DNA from: Paenalicyclobacillus macrosporangiidus
Lineage (GTDB): Bacteria > Bacillota > Bacilli > Alicyclobacillales > Alicyclobacillaceae
Assembly: GCF_900116805.1 (NCBI RefSeq)
Contig: NZ_FPBV01000023.1
Coordinates: 1 to 54,946, forward strand
Direction of reading: 5' to 3'
DNA: 54,946 bases
How positions within the stretch are numbered: the stretch's first letter is position 1; each line of letters opens with the position of its first letter. The translations under genes and the position numbers were made by a program. This document shows positions 54,831 to 54,946 of the stretch, one piece after another. The notes below the pieces were generated by a model. It did no database searches and was not told where the DNA came from. It saw only the letters and a list, made by a program, of their open reading frames with translations.

Positions 54831-54946
54831 TTGGCTCGCGCTTCCGATCGGCTCCGCCTTATCAAGGCTATCGCCAGCTCCTCCCCGCCACAAAGGGTCG
54901 CGCTCCTTATCCTCCCTCGCTTCGCTCAGTCCGGTACCGCGCTTTT
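54831..54946 (+). ncRNA. RNA-1 structured element, copy a (5' part)
   Basis: The 5' outer arm TTGGCTCGCGC and the inner 5' half of the element up to the apical loop; the sequence then stops. Joined to base 102 it would continue as the copy at the window start, giving CTCGCGC/GCGCGAG as outer stem and restoring all other helices. This supports a circular molecule. Confidence 0.7.

Noticed and set aside
1-54946. tRNA or rRNA genes
   Set aside because: No cloverleaf with a conserved T-loop and no rRNA-like stretch was found on either strand by eye.

Overview
The window looks like most or all of a conjugative plasmid (or plasmid-like integrative element) of about 55 kb from an endospore-forming Bacillota, probably an Alicyclobacillaceae-type acidophile or thermophile. 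Evidence for this host: an alpha/beta-type small acid-soluble spore protein; copper-amine-oxidase-like stalk domains in an exported protein; a TubR/TubZ partition pair; strong GGAGG ribosome-binding sites; and a Cas12f nuclease that resembles, from memory, the Acidibacillus sulfuroxidans protein. The last 101 bases repeat the first 101, which fits a circular molecule. However, the same 101 bases also occur inside the window near 33116 and 49679, so circularity is not proven. There are no rRNA, tRNA or core metabolic genes.

Layout. 0-3.3 kb: small accessory genes and a PD-(D/E)XK-like nuclease. 3.4-6.5 kb: ArdC-like antirestriction gene, a block of nested inverted repeats (candidate oriT), a ribbon-helix-helix protein, an HUH relaxase and another ribbon-helix-helix gene. 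6.5-8.1 kb: an intact IscB/omega-RNA element. 8.15-16.0 kb: a Tad/Flp-type pilus operon. 16.0-24.2 kb: exported proteins, including a 1767-residue adhesin, and an Mrr-like nuclease. 24.2-30.3 kb: Cas12f with a mini CRISPR array and scattered tracrRNA-repeat units, small zinc-ribbon genes and a DUF3800 gene. 30.5-35.5 kb: DNA ligase, PIN toxin pair, spore protein, HigBA-like pair, tyrosine recombinase. 35.8-37.7 kb: a duplicated leader/HTH cassette and a TnpB element. 38.2-47.7 kb: topoisomerase III followed by the conjugation operon (pilin, VirD4, VirB6-like, VirB3-like, VirB4, lysozyme-like). 47.7-49.6 kb: tubRZ. 50-54.9 kb: possible Rep, ParA with a ribbon-helix-helix partner, and iterons.

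The most unusual content is structured RNA. RNA-1 is a nested hairpin of about 190 nt present six times (five + strand, one - strand). Each copy ends just upstream of a Shine-Dalgarno sequence or a gene remnant, and several helices show compensatory changes between copies. RNA-2 is a unit of about 165 nt present six times. It has the architecture of a type V-F1 (Cas12f1) tracrRNA fused directly to one 36-nt direct repeat, so each full copy could be a natural single-guide RNA; one copy continues into a two-spacer CRISPR array in front of cas12f. RNA-3 is a leader of about 200 nt ending in an intrinsic terminator ahead of two paralogous 74-aa HTH genes. A fourth RNA is the IscB omega-RNA.

How the genes work together: relaxase plus the VirD4/VirB4/VirB6-like set would transfer DNA. 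The Tad pilus and the large adhesin probably give surface attachment. ArdC and Cas12f would protect the element or compete with others. TubRZ and ParA/RHH are two separate segregation systems, and the tyrosine recombinase may resolve multimers. All readings were made by eye; no alignment, folding or database search was run.
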